Positions 54,845 to 63,724 of a stretch of 64,000 nucleotides of DNA are shown here, piece by piece; within the stretch, counting starts at the first letter, position 1; each line of letters starts with the position of its first letter. The position numbers and the translations under genes are program-made. The notes below the pieces were generated by a model. It saw nothing but the letters and a program-made list of their open reading frames with translations. It ran no database searches and had not been told where the DNA came from. This stretch comes from Mycobacterium colombiense (lineage in GTDB: Bacteria; Actinomycetota; Actinomycetes; Mycobacteriales; Mycobacteriaceae). The stretch is from contig NZ_MBEI01000079.1 of NCBI RefSeq assembly GCF_001953985.1, forward strand, positions 186,001 through 250,000. Direction: 5' to 3'.

Positions 54845-57460
54845 ATGGCACGCGGATTCTCCGGTGTGATGCTGCGCAGCTTCGGCGCGCGCGACCACAC
54901 CGCGACGGTGATCGAAACCGTCCGGATCGCCCCGCATTTCGTGCGGGTGCGCATGACATCGCCGACGCTGTTCGAAGACGTCGATGCCGAACCGGCTGCG
55001 TGGCTGCGGTTCTGGTTCCCGGACCCGGACGGATCGAAAACCGAATTCCAGCGCGCCTACACGATCTCGGAGGCGGACGTCCCCGCCGGACGTTTCGCCG
55101 TCGACATCGTGCTGCACGATCCCGCCGGCCCAGCGTCATCATGGGCGCGCACCGTGCAGCCCGGGGCGACCATCGCGGTCATGGCCCTGATGGGCTCGTC
55201 GCGATTCGACGTGCCCGACGAGCAGCCGGCCGGCTACCTGCTGATCGGCGACTCGGCGTCCATCCCAGGGATGAACGGGATCATCGGGGTCGTCCCCGAC
55301 GATGTCCCCATCGAGATGTACCTCGAACAGCACGACGACAACGACACCTTGATACCGGTCGCGCAGCATCCCCGGCTGCGGCTGCACTGGGTTGCCCGCC
55401 ACGATGAGAAATCGCTCGCCTCCGCGATCGAGAGCCGGGATTGGTCGAACTGGTACGCGTGGGCGACGCCGGAGGCCACGACGCTCAAGCAGGTGCGAGC
55501 GCGGCTGCGCGGCGAGTTCGGCTTTCCCAAATCCGAGGTGCACGCCCAGGCCTACTGGAGCGCCGGGCGCGCGATGGGCACCCGGCGCGGCGACGAGCCG
55601 GAGGCGCCCGTCGGCGCCACACCCAGCGCTTCCACGGAAGACATTGCGGCGCAACTGGAGTCGGCTCCGCAGGTGTCCGACGTGGCTCCCGTCCCGGCGG
55701 CCCGCGGGAATTGGCGTGCCCAGGGCGCCGGTCGGCTGCTCGCACCGCTGCGGTCGGCGCTGATCGTCTCGGGCGTGCTGCAGGCGGTGATCACGCTGGT
55801 GCAACTGGCGCCGTTCGTGTTGCTGGTCGAGCTGGCCCGGCTGTTGGTTTCCGGGGCGCCCGCCTCCCGGCTGTGGGATATCGGCATCGCCGCGGTGTCG
55901 CTGCTGGGCCTGGGTGCGTTGCTCGGCGCCGCGCTCACCCTCTGGCTCCACGTCGTCGACGCCCGATTCGCGCGCGATCTGCGATCGCGGCTGTTGCACA
56001 AGCTGTCTCGGTTACCCCTGGGCTGGTTCACCGCACGCGGCTCGGGGTCGATCAAGCAACTGCTGACCGACGACACGCTGTCCTTGCACTACCTGGTCAC
56101 CCACGCCATACCGGACGCGGTGGCCGCGGCCGTCGCGCCGGTCGCGGTGCTGGTCTATTTGTTCGCCGTCGACTGGCGGGTGGCGCTGGTGTTGTTCGTG
56201 CCCGTCCTGGTGTACCTGGTACTGACGTCGTCGCTGACGATCCAGTCGGGCCCGCGCATCCCGCAGTCGCAGCGCTGGGCGGAGACGATGAGCGGCGAGG
56301 CCGGCGCATACCTGGAAGGCCAGCCGGTGATCCGCGTCTTCGGTGGTGCCGCCGCATCCAGCTTCCGGCGCCGCCTGGATGAGTACGTCGGCTTCCTGGT
56401 CGCCTGGCAGCGCCCGCTGGCCGGCAAGAAGACCTTCATGGACCTGGTCACCCGTCCCGCCACGTTCCTCTGGCTCATCGCGGTCACGGGGACCCTGCTG
56501 GTGGTCACCGGGCGGATGAACCCGGTGGACCTGCTGCCGTTCTTGTTGCTGGGCACCACCTTTGGCGCACGGCTGCTCGGCATCGCCTACGGCCTCGGCG
56601 GCATCCGCGCCGGCATGTTGGCCGCGCGGCGCCTGCAGAACACGCTCGACGAGGCCGACCTCGCGGTGCGAGACCACGACGAAGCCCACCGAGATGTGGC
56701 GGCGACGGTGGTGTTCGACAACGTCGGCTTCGGCTATCGCCCCGACGTTCCCGTCATTCACGACGTGTCGCTGACCTTGCGGCCCGGTACCGTCACCGCG
56801 TTGGTCGGCCCCTCCGGATCCGGCAAGTCGACGCTGGCCGCCTTGCTGGCCCGGTTCCACGATGTCGGGCAGGGCGCGATACGCGTTGGGGGACAGGATA
56901 TTCGGTCGATGACCGCGGACCAGCTCTACGCTCAGGTCGGATTCGTGCTGCAGGAGACGCAATTGGTGCACGGCACGGTCGCGGAAAACATCGCGCTGGC
57001 CGTCCCCGATGCCACCGCGGCGCAAATCGAACAGGCGGCGCGTGAGGCACAAATCCACGACCGCATCATGCGACTGCCGGACGGCTACGACACCATGCTC
57101 GGCGCCGGCAGTGGGCTCTCCGGCGGTGAGCGCCAACGACTCACCATCGCCCGCGCGATCCTGGCCGACACCCCGGTGCTCATCCTCGACGAGGCCACCG
57201 CCTTCGCCGACCCCGAATCGGAATACCTTGTGCAGCAAGCGCTCAACCGCCTGACTCAGGACCGCACCGTGCTGGTGATCGCGCACCGATTGCACACGAT
57301 CACCCGGGCCCACCAGATCGTTGTGCTCGACCACGGCCGCATCGTGGAACGCGGCACCCATGACGAGTTGCTGACCGCCGACGGCCGGTACCGGCGGCTG
57401 TGGGAGGGCGGCCGCCGTGACCGGGTGGCCGCAAGCACGACGGGCGAGGGCACACGATGA
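54845..57460 (+). CDS. irtA: Mycobactin importer/reductase subunit IrtA
   Basis: 871 residues. An N-terminal siderophore-interaction domain (about 1-260) binds FAD and reduces ferric mycobactin: RVRMTSPTLFEDV, AAWLRFWFPDPDGS, RAYTISEADVPAG. It is followed by about six ABC exporter-type helices (about 310-590) and an ABC ATPase: Walker A LVGPSGSGKSTLAAL, signature GLSGGERQRLTIARA, Walker B PVLILDEATAFADP. ATG 54845 matches the family start (MARGFSGVMLRSFGARDHTA); longer upstream frame rejected. Inserted in the inner membrane as a heterodimer with IrtB, importing iron-loaded mycobactin or carboxymycobactin despite the exporter fold. Stop overlaps irtB as ATGA. Confidence 0.96.
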   Translation: MARGFSGVMLRSFGARDHTATVIETVRIAPHFVRVRMTSPTLFEDVDAEPAAWLRFWFPDPDGSKTEFQRAYTISEADVPAGRFAVDIVLHDPAGPASSWARTVQPGATIAVMALMGSSRFDVPDEQPAGYLLIGDSASIPGMNGIIGVVPDDVPIEMYLEQHDDNDTLIPVAQHPRLRLHWVARHDEKSLASAIESRDWSNWYAWATPEATTLKQVRARLRGEFGFPKSEVHAQAYWSAGRAMGTRRGDEPEAPVGATPSASTEDIAAQLESAPQVSDVAPVPAARGNWRAQGAGRLLAPLRSALIVSGVLQAVITLVQLAPFVLLVELARLLVSGAPASRLWDIGIAAVSLLGLGALLGAALTLWLHVVDARFARDLRSRLLHKLSRLPLGWFTARGSGSIKQLLTDDTLSLHYLVTHAIPDAVAAAVAPVAVLVYLFAVDWRVALVLFVPVLVYLVLTSSLTIQSGPRIPQSQRWAETMSGEAGAYLEGQPVIRVFGGAAASSFRRRLDEYVGFLVAWQRPLAGKKTFMDLVTRPATFLWLIAVTGTLLVVTGRMNPVDLLPFLLLGTTFGARLLGIAYGLGGIRAGMLAARRLQNTLDEADLAVRDHDEAHRDVAATVVFDNVGFGYRPDVPVIHDVSLTLRPGTVTALVGPSGSGKSTLAALLARFHDVGQGAIRVGGQDIRSMTADQLYAQVGFVLQETQLVHGTVAENIALAVPDATAAQIEQAAREAQIHDRIMRLPDGYDTMLGAGSGLSGGERQRLTIARAILADTPVLILDEATAFADPESEYLVQQALNRLTQDRTVLVIAHRLHTITRAHQIVVLDHGRIVERGTHDELLTADGRYRRLWEGGRRDRVAASTTGEGTR

Positions 57461-59193
57461 TCCGCACGTGGTTGAGTTTGGTTCCGGCGGATCGCCGCAA
57501 CCGGGTCATCACCTACACGGTGCTCGCACTGATCTCCGTGGTGGTGCGCGCGGTGGCCACCGTGCTGTTGGTCCCGCTGGTCGGGGCGTTGTTCAGCGAC
57601 GAGCCGCAGCGCGCACTGGTCTGGCTGGGCTGGCTGACCGCGGCGACCGTGACCGGCTGGGTGATCGACACCGCAACCGCGCGTATCGGTTTCAACCTGG
57701 GCTTCGCGGTGCTGGATCACAGCCAGCACGACGTGGCGGACCGGCTGCCCGGTGTGCGACTGGATTGGTTCACCGCCGAGCACACCGCGACGGCGCGGCA
57801 GGCGATCGCGGCGACCGGTCCGGAACTCGTCGGCCTGGTCGTCAACCTGCTCACGCCGCTGATCTCCGCCATCCTGCTGCCCGCCGCCATCGCGGTCGTC
57901 CTGCTGCCGGTCTCCTGGCAGCTGGGGGCCGCCGCGCTCGGCGGCCTGCCGCTGTTGTTGGGCGCGCTGTGGGCATCGGCCCGCTTGGCGCGCCGCGCCG
58001 ATGCCGCGGCGGCCGACGCCAATAGCGCGCTCACCGAGCGGATCATCGAGTTCGCCCGCACCCAGCAGGCGCTGCGGGCCGCGCGGCGCGTCGAGCCGGC
58101 GCGAAGCCTGGTCGGCGACGCGCTGGCCGCGCAACACGGGGCCACCATGCGCTTGCTTTCCATGCAGGTCCCCGGGCAGCTGCTGTTCAGCCTGGCCAGC
58201 CAGCTCGCGCTGATCCTGCTGGCCGGGGCGACCACCGCGCTGACCGTGAACGGAACGCTCACGGTGGCCGAGGCCATCGCGTTGATCGTCGTCATCGTGC
58301 GCTACCTGGAACCGTTCACCACCATCAGCGAGCTGGCGCCGGCGCTGGAGAGCACCCGCGCCACCCTCGACAACATCCGTTCGGTGCTCACCGCGCCGCT
58401 GATGAATGCCGGCGCCGGCACGCTGACTGGCGGGGCGGCGCCGCGTATCGAGTTCGATCATGTGGTGTTCCGCTACGACGGCGCAGGGGCGCCGGTGCTC
58501 GACGGGGTGAGCTTCGCGCTGGAGCCGGGCGGCACGACGGCGATCGTCGGACCGTCCGGTTCGGGCAAGAGCACCATCCTGGCGCTGATCGCCGGACTGC
58601 ACGAGCCCACGGCCGGCCGGGTGCTGATCGACGGGGTCGACGCGGCGACGCTGGACGGCGACGCCCGGCGCGCGGCGAGCAGCGTGGTGTTCCAGCATCC
58701 CTACCTGTTTCACGGGTCGATCCGCGACAACGTGTTTGCCGGTGATCCCGGCGCCGGCGACGAGCGGTTCGAGCGGGCGGTGGCGCTTGCCCGTGTCGAC
58801 GAGCTCGTCGCGAGGCTCCCCGACGGCGCCGACACCGTGGTGGGCGAGGCCGGCTCGGCACTGTCCGGTGGTGAGCGGCAACGGGTCAGCATCGCCCGTG
58901 CGTTGCTCAAGCCCGCACCGATTCTGCTGGTAGACGAGGCGACCAGCGCGCTGGACACCGAGAACGAGGCCGCGGTGGTCGACGCCCTCACCGCCGACCC
59001 GCAATCGCGCACCCAGGTGATCGTCGCGCATCGGCTGGCCAGCATCAGTCACGCCGACCGCGTCCTGTTCCTCGACCACGGCCGCGTCGTCGAGGATGGA
59101 ACGGTGGACGAATTGCTCGCTGCGGGCGGCCGTTTCGACGAATTCTGGCGGCAGCAGCACGAAGCCGCCGAATGGCGGATTCTGGCCGATTAA
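57457..59193 (+). CDS. irtB: Mycobactin importer subunit IrtB
   Basis: 578 residues. Type IV ABC fold: six helices in residues about 15-320 (TYTVLALISVVVRAVATVLL and so on), then the ATPase with Walker A VGPSGSGKSTIL, signature LSGGERQRVSIARALL and Walker B ILLVDEATSALDTE, and the switch His in QVIVAHRLASI. It lacks the FAD domain of IrtA. ATG 57457 overlaps the irtA stop by 4 nt, fixing a 1:1 partner. Expected to be iron-repressed with irtA. Confidence 0.96.
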   Translation: MIRTWLSLVPADRRNRVITYTVLALISVVVRAVATVLLVPLVGALFSDEPQRALVWLGWLTAATVTGWVIDTATARIGFNLGFAVLDHSQHDVADRLPGVRLDWFTAEHTATARQAIAATGPELVGLVVNLLTPLISAILLPAAIAVVLLPVSWQLGAAALGGLPLLLGALWASARLARRADAAAADANSALTERIIEFARTQQALRAARRVEPARSLVGDALAAQHGATMRLLSMQVPGQLLFSLASQLALILLAGATTALTVNGTLTVAEAIALIVVIVRYLEPFTTISELAPALESTRATLDNIRSVLTAPLMNAGAGTLTGGAAPRIEFDHVVFRYDGAGAPVLDGVSFALEPGGTTAIVGPSGSGKSTILALIAGLHEPTAGRVLIDGVDAATLDGDARRAASSVVFQHPYLFHGSIRDNVFAGDPGAGDERFERAVALARVDELVARLPDGADTVVGEAGSALSGGERQRVSIARALLKPAPILLVDEATSALDTENEAAVVDALTADPQSRTQVIVAHRLASISHADRVLFLDHGRVVEDGTVDELLAAGGRFDEFWRQQHEAAEWRILAD

Positions 59194-59280
59194 CGCACCG
59201 CGGTTGACTGGGGCTCTTATGGTATGCCTTACAGTTTGTCAGTCGGACCGAGCTGTCTGCGTACAGGAGGCGTGCTGCTT

Positions 59281-60357
59281 ATGAGTGCTGTGCTGTCGAT
59301 ACCGCGTTACCCCGCCGACGTGACCCCGCAGTGGTTGTCGGCCGCGCTGTCTGGCAGCGGCACACCCGTCGAGGTCGCCGACGTGGACGTGGTCGCGATC
59401 GGCACCGGGCAGACGGGGGCGACCTATCGGGTGACCGCCCGCTACGCGACGGATCCCGGTGACCTGCCGCAGACCTTTGTGATCAAGCTGCCCGCGCAGG
59501 ACGATACGGTCCGTGACCGGGTGGTCATCGGCTACCGCAGCGAATGCGCCTTCTACTCCTCGGTGGTGGATCGGGTCCAGGTTCCCACACCCCGGTGCTT
59601 CTACTCCGAGATCACCGAGGATGCAATGGATTTTGCCCTGCTGCTCGCCGATCAGGCGCCGGCGGTGCAGGGCGATCAGCTCGTCGGTTGCGGCGAAACC
59701 GAAGCGCGCCTCGCCGTTACCGCGCTGGCGGGCCTGCACGCGCCCAGTTGGTGTGATCCCGTCTGGCTCGATTTTCCGGGCATCGCGTTCGGCCGGCCGG
59801 ACGAGGCCGGTGCCAACGGCATGGGCGAGGTGGCGAAGATGAGCGCCGACATCACGCTGGAGAAGCTGGGCGATCGGATGAGCGCGGGAGATCGCGACAC
59901 CTTCAGCGCGGCAATGGGTTCCATCGCGCCGTGGCTGCTGTCCGAATACGACCGGTTCGCCTTGCTGCACGGCGACTACCGGCTGGACAACCTGCTGTTC
60001 GATCCCGAGCGAACCAGGGTCAGCGTGGTCGACTGGCAGACGCTCGGCGTGGGGTTGCCGGCCCGGGATCTCGCCTACTTCACGGCGACCAGCCTCAATT
60101 CGCAACTGCGCGCGGGCATCGAGGAAGAGCTCGTCGCCGACTATCATCGCGCGCTGACGGCCGGCGGGGTCAGCGACTACGACCGCGAAACATGTTGGCG
60201 CGACTACCGGCTCGGCGTGTTGCAGGCGCCGCTGATCTCGGCCCTGGGTTTCGCGTTCGCCGCGGCCACCGAGCGCGGCGACGACATGGTGCTGACCATG
60301 CTCAGCCGCGGCTGCCAGGCGATCCGCGAGCTGGGCACGCTGGAGCTGATCGGCTGA
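59281..60357 (+). CDS. Phosphotransferase family protein (APH / ecdysteroid-kinase-like)
   Basis: 358 residues from ATG 59281 (MSAVLSIPRYPADVTPQWLS), with AGGAGGC 10 nt upstream; a longer start at 59224 is rejected. Protein-kinase-like fold: GTGQTGATYRVTARY (P-loop-like), LLHGDYRLDNLLFDPERTRV (Brenner motif HGDxxxxN) and the following catalytic VVDWQTLGVGLPARDLAYF with the metal Asp. The CHK/EcKL group phosphorylates small alcohols, and in mycobacteria many copies lie in lipid or sterol catabolic clusters. The substrate is unknown. Neighbours are F420 and mycofactocin redox genes. Confidence 0.88.
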   Translation: MSAVLSIPRYPADVTPQWLSAALSGSGTPVEVADVDVVAIGTGQTGATYRVTARYATDPGDLPQTFVIKLPAQDDTVRDRVVIGYRSECAFYSSVVDRVQVPTPRCFYSEITEDAMDFALLLADQAPAVQGDQLVGCGETEARLAVTALAGLHAPSWCDPVWLDFPGIAFGRPDEAGANGMGEVAKMSADITLEKLGDRMSAGDRDTFSAAMGSIAPWLLSEYDRFALLHGDYRLDNLLFDPERTRVSVVDWQTLGVGLPARDLAYFTATSLNSQLRAGIEEELVADYHRALTAGGVSDYDRETCWRDYRLGVLQAPLISALGFAFAAATERGDDMVLTMLSRGCQAIRELGTLELIG

Positions 60358-60361
60358 GCCC

Positions 60362-60790
60362 TCAGAGGTCGCCGGTGAAGTCGGCGCTCAGCCAGCGGTC
60401 GGGCCGGATGGTGAACAGCACCTCCTCGACGCCTTCCATGCTGCGCACGAACGCGCGTCCGCCCTCCTCGCCGAGGTAGCGGATGGCGATCGACTCCTGC
60501 AGGTCCGCCGGGGCCGGCTGGGTGGTCTCGACGACGGTGCCTTCCACCACCACGTACTGATACGGCGGCTCCTCGCGCTGGACCACCAGCGTCACGGCGC
60601 CCGCCTGCTTGATCAGCCGGGCCTTGCGGCTGGACGTCCCGGTCATGATCCGGACATTTCCCCCGGGGGTGTAGTCGTACCAGATCGGGACACTGGCCGG
60701 CGGCCGGCCTTCGGTGGCGGCGACGGACAACACCGCCACATGCTTGTCGGCGAGGAACTTCTGGCGCTCGGTTTCGCTGAAGGCTTTCAT
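60362..60790 (-). CDS. PPOX class F420-dependent oxidoreductase
   Basis: 142 residues. Split-barrel flavin/F420 fold: FLADKHVAVLSVAATEGRPP, PASVPIWYDYTPGGNVRIMT, SRKARLIKQAGAVTLVVQRE and YVVVEGTVVETTQPA. The TIGR03618-type group binds F420 and reduces diverse substrates. ATG 60790. Convergent with the phosphotransferase (4-nt gap) and on the same strand as the SDR upstream, 49 nt apart, so the SDR and this gene may be in one transcript. Substrate unknown. Confidence 0.9.
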   Translation of the reverse strand: MKAFSETERQKFLADKHVAVLSVAATEGRPPASVPIWYDYTPGGNVRIMTGTSSRKARLIKQAGAVTLVVQREEPPYQYVVVEGTVVETTQPAPADLQESIAIRYLGEEGGRAFVRSMEGVEEVLFTIRPDRWLSADFTGDL

Positions 60791-60839
60791 GACGAGTCCA
60801 AACGCCGCGACTGTGCGGCTATTCCCGCGCGACCGATGA

Positions 60840-61661
60840 TCAGTACTGCGTCGAGCCCTGGTCGACCGGGATCTGTGCTGCGGTGACCTTGCGCGACTCG
60901 TCGCTGGCCAGCCAGCACACGGTATCGGCGATCTCCTCCGGCTCGGCGACCCAGTGGGGCAGGAACGGCGTGAGGACGTGCGACAGCTGGGGGTTGGTTT
61001 CCATGGTCTTGCCCACCGCGTTGACCATGTCGCCGGAGCCCATCGCGGTGTTCACCGGACCCGGGTGAACGCTGTTGACCCGGATCGAATGCTTACCCAG
61101 CTCGGCGGCGAAGGCCCGCGCCAGCCCGCTGACGGCGTGCTTGCTGGCGGTGTAGTGAATCATGAACGGCTGCATCTTCATTCCAGCCGCGGAGCTGATC
61201 AGGATGATGGAGCCGCCGCGGCCGCCCTCGATGATCTTGTCCGCGCCGGCCATCACGGTATTCCAGGTGCCGGTCACGTTGATGTCCATGACGTCGCGGA
61301 AGTTCTCCGGCGTGATGTCGTCCCAGGCCTGCGGAGCCGCGACCCCGGCATTGGCCACGATGATGTCCAGCCGGCCCAGCTCGGCGACGCCGTCCGCGAC
61401 GACCTTTCGCAGACCGTCGAAGTCGCGGGTGTCCACGACCGACGAGATGATCCGGCGGTTCGCCGCTTCGACCAGGCGCACGGTCTCGCTCAGATCGTCG
61501 GGCGTCGCCGGGTCGTACGGCACGCAGGACGGCAGCTTGCCCGCGATGTCGACGGCGATGATGTCGGCGCCTTCGGCGGCCATGCGCACCGCGTGCGCCC
61601 GGCCCTGGCCGCGTGCCGCGCCGGTGATGAATGCCACTCTTCCGGCAAGCTTGCCGCTCAT
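60840..61661 (-). CDS. Mycofactocin-coupled short-chain dehydrogenase
   Basis: 273 residues. The SDR cofactor motif VAFITGAARGQGRAHAVRMA (TGxxxGxG) and the acidic insert GKLPSCVPYDPATPDDLSET (about residues 42-61) are features of the mycofactocin-coupled SDR group, which keeps NAD bound and passes electrons to mycofactocin. The catalytic Ser is in ISSAAGM and the Tyr-Lys pair in YTASKHAVSG. It oxidises an alcohol or hydroxyacyl substrate; identity unknown. Downstream of the acyl-CoA dehydrogenase on the same strand (26-nt gap). The group assignment is from recalled family features. Confidence 0.88.
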   Translation of the reverse strand: MSGKLAGRVAFITGAARGQGRAHAVRMAAEGADIIAVDIAGKLPSCVPYDPATPDDLSETVRLVEAANRRIISSVVDTRDFDGLRKVVADGVAELGRLDIIVANAGVAAPQAWDDITPENFRDVMDINVTGTWNTVMAGADKIIEGGRGGSIILISSAAGMKMQPFMIHYTASKHAVSGLARAFAAELGKHSIRVNSVHPGPVNTAMGSGDMVNAVGKTMETNPQLSHVLTPFLPHWVAEPEEIADTVCWLASDESRKVTAAQIPVDQGSTQY

Positions 61662-61687
61662 ACTTGCTCCTCCATTGGTTCGGCCTC

Positions 61688-62860
61688 TTACCGCTGCGCG
61701 GCCTTGACGAGATTCGCCCCGATGATCAACCGCTGAATCTCGCTGGTGCCCTCGTAGAGCCGCAGCAGGCGCACATCACGGTAGATGCGTTCGACCGGAA
61801 CGCCACGCATGTAGCCGCTGCCGCCGTGTATCTGCACCGCGAGATCCGCGACATTGCCGGCCATTTCGGTGCAGAACAACTTGGCGGCCGACGGGGCGAT
61901 CCTGCGGTCTTGATCGGTGACCCATAGCCGCGCCGCGTCACGCACCAGCGCGCGGCCGGCCATCACCCCGGCCTGCTGGTCGGCGAGCATCGCCTGCACC
62001 AACTGAAAGCTTCCGATCGGCGCCCCGCCCTGCGTCGCGGTGGCGGCGTACGCGACGGATTCGTCGAGCGCGCGCTGGGCGGCGCCCACCGCCAGGGCGG
62101 CGATGTGCACCCGCCCGCGGGCCAACGAGGTCATGGCCGCGCGGTATCCGTGGTCTTCACTGCCGCCGACGAGGGCATCGGAGCCGACGCGGACGCCGGT
62201 GAAGTTCACGTCCGCCGTCCAGGCGCCCTCCTGGCCCATCTTGGCGTCCTTGGCGCCCACGTCGACGCCGGCGGCGTCCGCGGGGACCAGGAAGACGGCG
62301 ATCCCCGGACCCTGGTCGTCCGCGGGCCGGGTACGGGCGAACACCACGAAGAGATTGGCGACGGGTGCGTTGGTGATGAAGCGTTTCTGCCCGGAGATGA
62401 CCCAATCATCCCCGTCGCGAACGGCTTTGGTGCGCAAGCCGGCCGGGTTCGATCCGGCGCCAGGTTCGGTCAGCGCGAACGATGCGACGACGTCTCCGGT
62501 CGCGATCGACTCCAGCCAGCGGGATTTCTGTTCGTCGGTGCCGAACCCCACCAGCACCTGTCCGGCGATGCCGTTGTTGGTGCCGAACATCGACCGCAGC
62601 GCCAGTGACGTGTAGCCCAGCTCCATCGCCAGCTCGACGTCCTGCATCAGGTTGAGGCCAAGGCCGCCCCACTCCTGGGGAATCGCGTAGCCGAACAGGC
62701 CCATCTTCTTGGCCTCGTCGCGCAGGTCGTCGGGGACGCGGTCGGTGTCGAGGATCTCCTGCTCGCGGGGGACCACCGCGCTGCGGACGAATTGCCTTGT
62801 CTGAGCGAGGATCTCGCTGAAGTCCTCGTCGGAGACTTCCGCGACTTCGGCGGTGGCCAT
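61688..62860 (-). CDS. Acyl-CoA dehydrogenase
   Basis: 390 residues from ATG 62860 (MATAEVAEVSDEDFSEILAQ); a GTG 9 nt upstream is too close to the GAGGAG ribosome site. FAD flavoprotein: FALTEPGAGSNPAGLRTKAV (substrate/FAD), GQKRFITNAPVANLFVVFAR, and the C-terminal YEGTSEIQRLIIGANLVKA. The catalytic base is likely the Glu in the YEGTSEIQR segment, as in short/medium-chain enzymes. It introduces the first double bond in beta-oxidation of an unidentified acyl-CoA. First gene of the reverse-strand unit with the SDR, divergent from fabG2. Confidence 0.93.
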   Translation of the reverse strand: MATAEVAEVSDEDFSEILAQTRQFVRSAVVPREQEILDTDRVPDDLRDEAKKMGLFGYAIPQEWGGLGLNLMQDVELAMELGYTSLALRSMFGTNNGIAGQVLVGFGTDEQKSRWLESIATGDVVASFALTEPGAGSNPAGLRTKAVRDGDDWVISGQKRFITNAPVANLFVVFARTRPADDQGPGIAVFLVPADAAGVDVGAKDAKMGQEGAWTADVNFTGVRVGSDALVGGSEDHGYRAAMTSLARGRVHIAALAVGAAQRALDESVAYAATATQGGAPIGSFQLVQAMLADQQAGVMAGRALVRDAARLWVTDQDRRIAPSAAKLFCTEMAGNVADLAVQIHGGSGYMRGVPVERIYRDVRLLRLYEGTSEIQRLIIGANLVKAAQR

Positions 62861-62913
62861 GGGCTCCACACTCCTCTCTCGATCCGGGGCACCCCGGTTC
62901 AGGGCAGGATCCT

Positions 62914-62931
62914 ATATCAAATATGATATTT
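62914..62931. promoter_or_regulatory. AT-rich palindromic operator between divergent lipid genes
   Basis: ATATCA-AATA-TGATAT (62914-62929) is a perfect inverted repeat, and AAATATgATATTT (62919-62931) is a second one overlapping it. It sits in the 123-nt gap between the acyl-CoA dehydrogenase and fabG2, in a position to regulate both units. Regulator unknown. Confidence 0.55.
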
Positions 62932-62983
62932 GCCTTACGGGTGCCCGGTGGAGGCGATAACAGTGAAGGGTGTGTGATCGACA

Positions 62984-63724
62984 GTGGCGTTGTTGACAGG
63001 TCAGACCGCGGTAATCACGGGCGGAGCGCAAGGGCTGGGCCTGGCCATCGCGGAGCGCTTCGTCGCGGAGGGTGCGCGAGTCGTGCTCGGCGACGTCAAC
63101 CTCGAGGAAACCCAGGTCGTGGCCAAGCAGTTGGGCGGCGATGACGTCGCGGTCGCGGTTCGGTGCGATGTCACCCAGTCGTCCGACGTCGAAACCCTGA
63201 TCCAGACCGCGGTCGAGCGTTTCGGCGGCCTGGACATCATGGTCAACAATGCCGGGATCACCCGGGACGCGACGATGCGCAAGATGACCGAGGAGCAGTT
63301 CGATCAGGTGATCAACGTGCACCTGAAGGGGACCTGGAACGGCACCCGGCTGGCCGCCGCCGTCATGCGCGAAAACAAGCGCGGCTCCATCATCAACATG
63401 TCCTCGGTGTCCGGCAAGGTCGGCATGATCGGCCAGACCAACTACTCGGCGGCCAAGGCGGGCATCGTCGGCATGACCAAGGCGGCCGCCAAAGAGCTGG
63501 CCTACCTGGGTGTCCGGGTGAACGCGATCGCTCCCGGCCTGATCCGCTCGGCCATGACGGAGGCCATGCCGCAACGCATTTGGGATTCCAAGGTCGCCGA
63601 GGTGCCGCTGGGCCGGGCCGGTGAGCCCAGTGAGGTCGCCAGCGTGGCGCTGTTCCTGGCTTCGGATCTGTCGTCGTACATGACCGGCACCGTTATGGAG
63701 ATCACCGGCGGCCGCCACCTATGA
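62984..63724 (+). CDS. fabG2: 3-oxoacyl-ACP/CoA reductase FabG2-like SDR
   Basis: 246 residues from GTG 62984 (VALLTGQTAVITGGAQGLGL). NAD(P) motif GGAQGLG, then NNAGITRDATM, NMSSVSGKVGM, catalytic YSAAKAGIVGMTKA and the GLIRSAMTEAMP loop. It is very close to M. tuberculosis FabG2 (Rv1350), which also lies just after irtB with intervening genes. It reduces 3-ketoacyl substrates in lipid metabolism. The stop overlaps the thiolase start as ATGA, so both are co-translated. Confidence 0.94.
   Translation: MALLTGQTAVITGGAQGLGLAIAERFVAEGARVVLGDVNLEETQVVAKQLGGDDVAVAVRCDVTQSSDVETLIQTAVERFGGLDIMVNNAGITRDATMRKMTEEQFDQVINVHLKGTWNGTRLAAAVMRENKRGSIINMSSVSGKVGMIGQTNYSAAKAGIVGMTKAAAKELAYLGVRVNAIAPGLIRSAMTEAMPQRIWDSKVAEVPLGRAGEPSEVASVALFLASDLSSYMTGTVMEITGGRHL

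Noticed and set aside
59218..59240. Second IdeR-like box near TTATGGTATGCCTTACA before the phosphotransferase
   Set aside because: Too few matches to the consensus, with no central AGGC.
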